Assembly: GCF_002795265.1 (NCBI RefSeq)
Contig: NZ_CP024870.1
Coordinates: forward strand, 868,001-932,000
Reading direction: 5' to 3'
DNA length: 64,000 nt
Source: Spiroplasma clarkii
Lineage (GTDB): Bacteria > Bacillota_I > Bacilli_A > Mycoplasmatales > Mycoplasmataceae
Shown here: one piece after another, positions 62,468 through 64,000 of the stretch
How positions within the stretch are numbered: position 1 is the stretch's first letter
Layout: every line of letters begins with the position of its first letter
Translations under genes and position numbers: made by a program
Notes under the pieces: generated by a model
What the model was told of the DNA's origin: nothing
The model's database searches: none
What the model saw: only the letters and a program-made list of their open reading frames with translations

Positions 62468-63829
62468 TTACTCCCTACTTTCTATTAATTGCTTATATCA
62501 AAAAGATGATTTTTTATAAAAACGTGATTGGTCTTCTAAGTTAACCCCAAGCAAACCATATCTATTTTTATAAGCATTTCTAAAACTTCAACAATCAATT
62601 GCAGCTCAAACATGATAACCAAAACAATTGCTGCCTTCATCAATTGCTTTTTTTAAAGCAGTTAAGTGATCATTATAAAATTCAATGCGATAATCGTCTT
62701 GAATGATTCCTGAGTCATCAACAAATCTTTTTTCGTTTTCAACACCCATTCCATTTTCAGCAATGTATCAAGGAATGTTATTCAAATTATTTTTGATGTA
62801 CATTCCAATATCATAAAGTGCAGTTGGGTAAATTTCTCAACCTCGATAGATATTCATTTTTGCATCAGCTGGAATAAATTGTTCAATGTTATCTAATGCA
62901 AATCTGGCTTAAGGATTAGGTTTTGCTCTGACTCTATTTGGAAAGTAATAATTAATTCCCAAGAAATCAACTTTTGTAGCTTTGACTAACTCAATTTCTT
63001 CTGGTGTAGTTTTTGGTAAACAGTTGTATTCTTTTAAAGTTGAAACTAACAGTTCACTAATTTCTCCATTTACCATAATCTTCATGGGACCAGTGTTAAC
63101 ATAAGCATCATGAATTGCTGCTGCAATTTTATTTTCTGGTGAATCATTTTCTGGATAACTAATGTTTCAGTTATAAACAACTCCAATTTGACTTGTTTTG
63201 ATATTTTTTTGTTTAAAAATTTGTACAGCTCTTGCATGAGCTAAAAAGATTCCTCAAGTTTGATTGATTGCAGCATGGACATCATTGACACCAGGATAGT
63301 GTCAATCTCCTAAGTAACCTCCAAACACCGGGACAAGTGGTTCATTGAAAGTTACAAATAATTCTACTTCACCTCCATACTCATCAAAAACAAACTCACA
63401 ATAGTTTTTAAATTTTTCAAGTACTACTTTTGATTCTCAAGCACCAAGGTCTTGTGCTCAAAGTGGCATATCAAAATGAAATAAAGTCATGATAACTTGA
63501 ATATTATTTTTTTTCATTTCAGCAATTAAATCATGATAGAATTTTACAGCTTGGGTATTTAGTTTATCTCCATCAGGAAATAATCTTGCTCAAGAAAAAC
63601 CTGTTCTAATTGATTCAACTTTAATATCTGCTAACATTTTTAAATCTTGTTTGTAGTGTCTCATAAAGTCACTAGTTACACTTGGACCAATTTGGTCATA
63701 AAACTTTTGCGGATCTAATTCATAAAATTTATCAAAAGCTAACTTACCAATTTCTGTTGTACCTTTTCCTTCAGTTTGCATTGCACTGATAGCTGCACCA
63801 AACTTAAAATTTTTAGGAAATTTTAACAT
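62468..63829 (-). pseudogene. GH1 6-phospho-glycosidase interrupted by TAA
   Basis: 454 codons with TAA at codon 307 (62909-62911; context KPNP-stop-ARFALD). Acid/base TFNEPLVPV lies before the stop and nucleophile YIAENGMGV after it, so the truncated product cannot be active. The enzyme is most like the one at 43516 (YHVWAAIDCWSFRNAYKNRYG). It is first gene of the operon, with a TATAGT -10 box upstream. The downstream EIIC gene starts 1 nt after its natural stop. Confidence 0.87.
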
Positions 63830-63886
63830 TGTTTTTTACCTTTCTTATTTTTTACTATAAAATATTTGTATTAGTGGAGGTAGAGT

Positions 63887-64000
63887 ATGTTTAATGCCCT
63901 TGTAATTGTTGGAGGAATCTTTTTAGCGATACCTTTTATAGTTTGACTTTATTGTCGATTCCAAACAAAAATTAGACACAACCATAAACATTGATATAAA
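63887..64000 (+). CDS. 5-prime end of a membrane protein gene (partial)
   Basis: GTGGAGGTAGAGT precedes ATG 63887. The first 38 residues (FNALVIVGGIFLAIPFIVWLYCRF) contain one membrane segment and a basic stop-transfer; the gene runs off the window. A TATAAA box lies at 63856. Too little is visible to name it. Confidence 0.6.

Overview
The window is a chromosomal segment of a mollicute. It is AT-rich and reads UGA as tryptophan: almost every real gene contains in-frame TGA codons at positions where the protein family has Trp, so genes must be read with translation table 4. Genes end only in TAA or TAG. The sugar-PTS gene content, spiralin-group-style lipoproteins and intact PTS/6-phospho-glycosidase modules suggest the Spiroplasma/Entomoplasma/Mesoplasma side of the Mollicutes (inference). 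I saw no tRNA, rRNA, CRISPR array or prophage.

Layout. 0-1.8 kb: three near-identical small coiled-coil genes in tandem that differ in the number of a 33-bp coding repeat, plus a longer relative. 1.9-3.9 kb: an RpiR regulator, miaA and a ~124-nt small RNA gene. 3.9-5.2 kb: an IS3-family element. 5.4-7.3 kb: a degenerate HNH-fold protein and a zinc alcohol dehydrogenase. 7.7-16.7 kb: two PAP2-family membrane phosphatase genes bracketing an ascorbate-type PTS / ribulose-phosphate epimerase / transketolase operon. 16.7-26.8 kb: a tandem duplication of a ~5.19-kb module (MerR-like regulator, EIIABC beta-glucoside PTS with an unusual C-terminal extension, 6-phospho-beta-glucosidase); the second PTS copy has a premature TAA. 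26.9-32.9 kb: a lipoprotein gene with an in-frame TAG, an IS1202-like element with ~30-bp target duplications, and a membrane protein of unknown function. 33-39.4 kb: a class II aldolase / galactitol-type PTS / dihydroxyacetone kinase operon with a divergent DeoR regulator. 39.4-42.9 kb: an ABC exporter and two surface proteins. 43.2-50.3 kb: a lactose/cellobiose-type PTS, GH1 and ROK operon whose EIIC is a chimera with a neighbouring membrane-protein family. 50.4-54.5 kb: a sucrose-type PTS (IIB and IIC in different frames) coupled to a very large ADP-ribosylglycohydrolase-like protein. 55.5-58.8 kb: a glucose/amino-sugar PTS (IIB out of frame), nanE and a divergent RpiR regulator. 59-63.8 kb: a second lactose/cellobiose-type operon with a SemiSWEET-like transporter; its EIIC and GH1 genes each carry a premature stop.

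How it fits together: this is a sugar-acquisition island. Eight PTS permease sets import and phosphorylate sugars. The adjoining hydrolases, epimerases, aldolase and kinases feed the products to glycolysis or the pentose-phosphate pathway, each with a local regulator. Much of it appears to be decaying: I count four in-frame nonsense codons, two frameshifts at PTS domain junctions, one frameshifted small ORF and one chimeric truncated EIIC, alongside two insertion sequences and several recent duplications.
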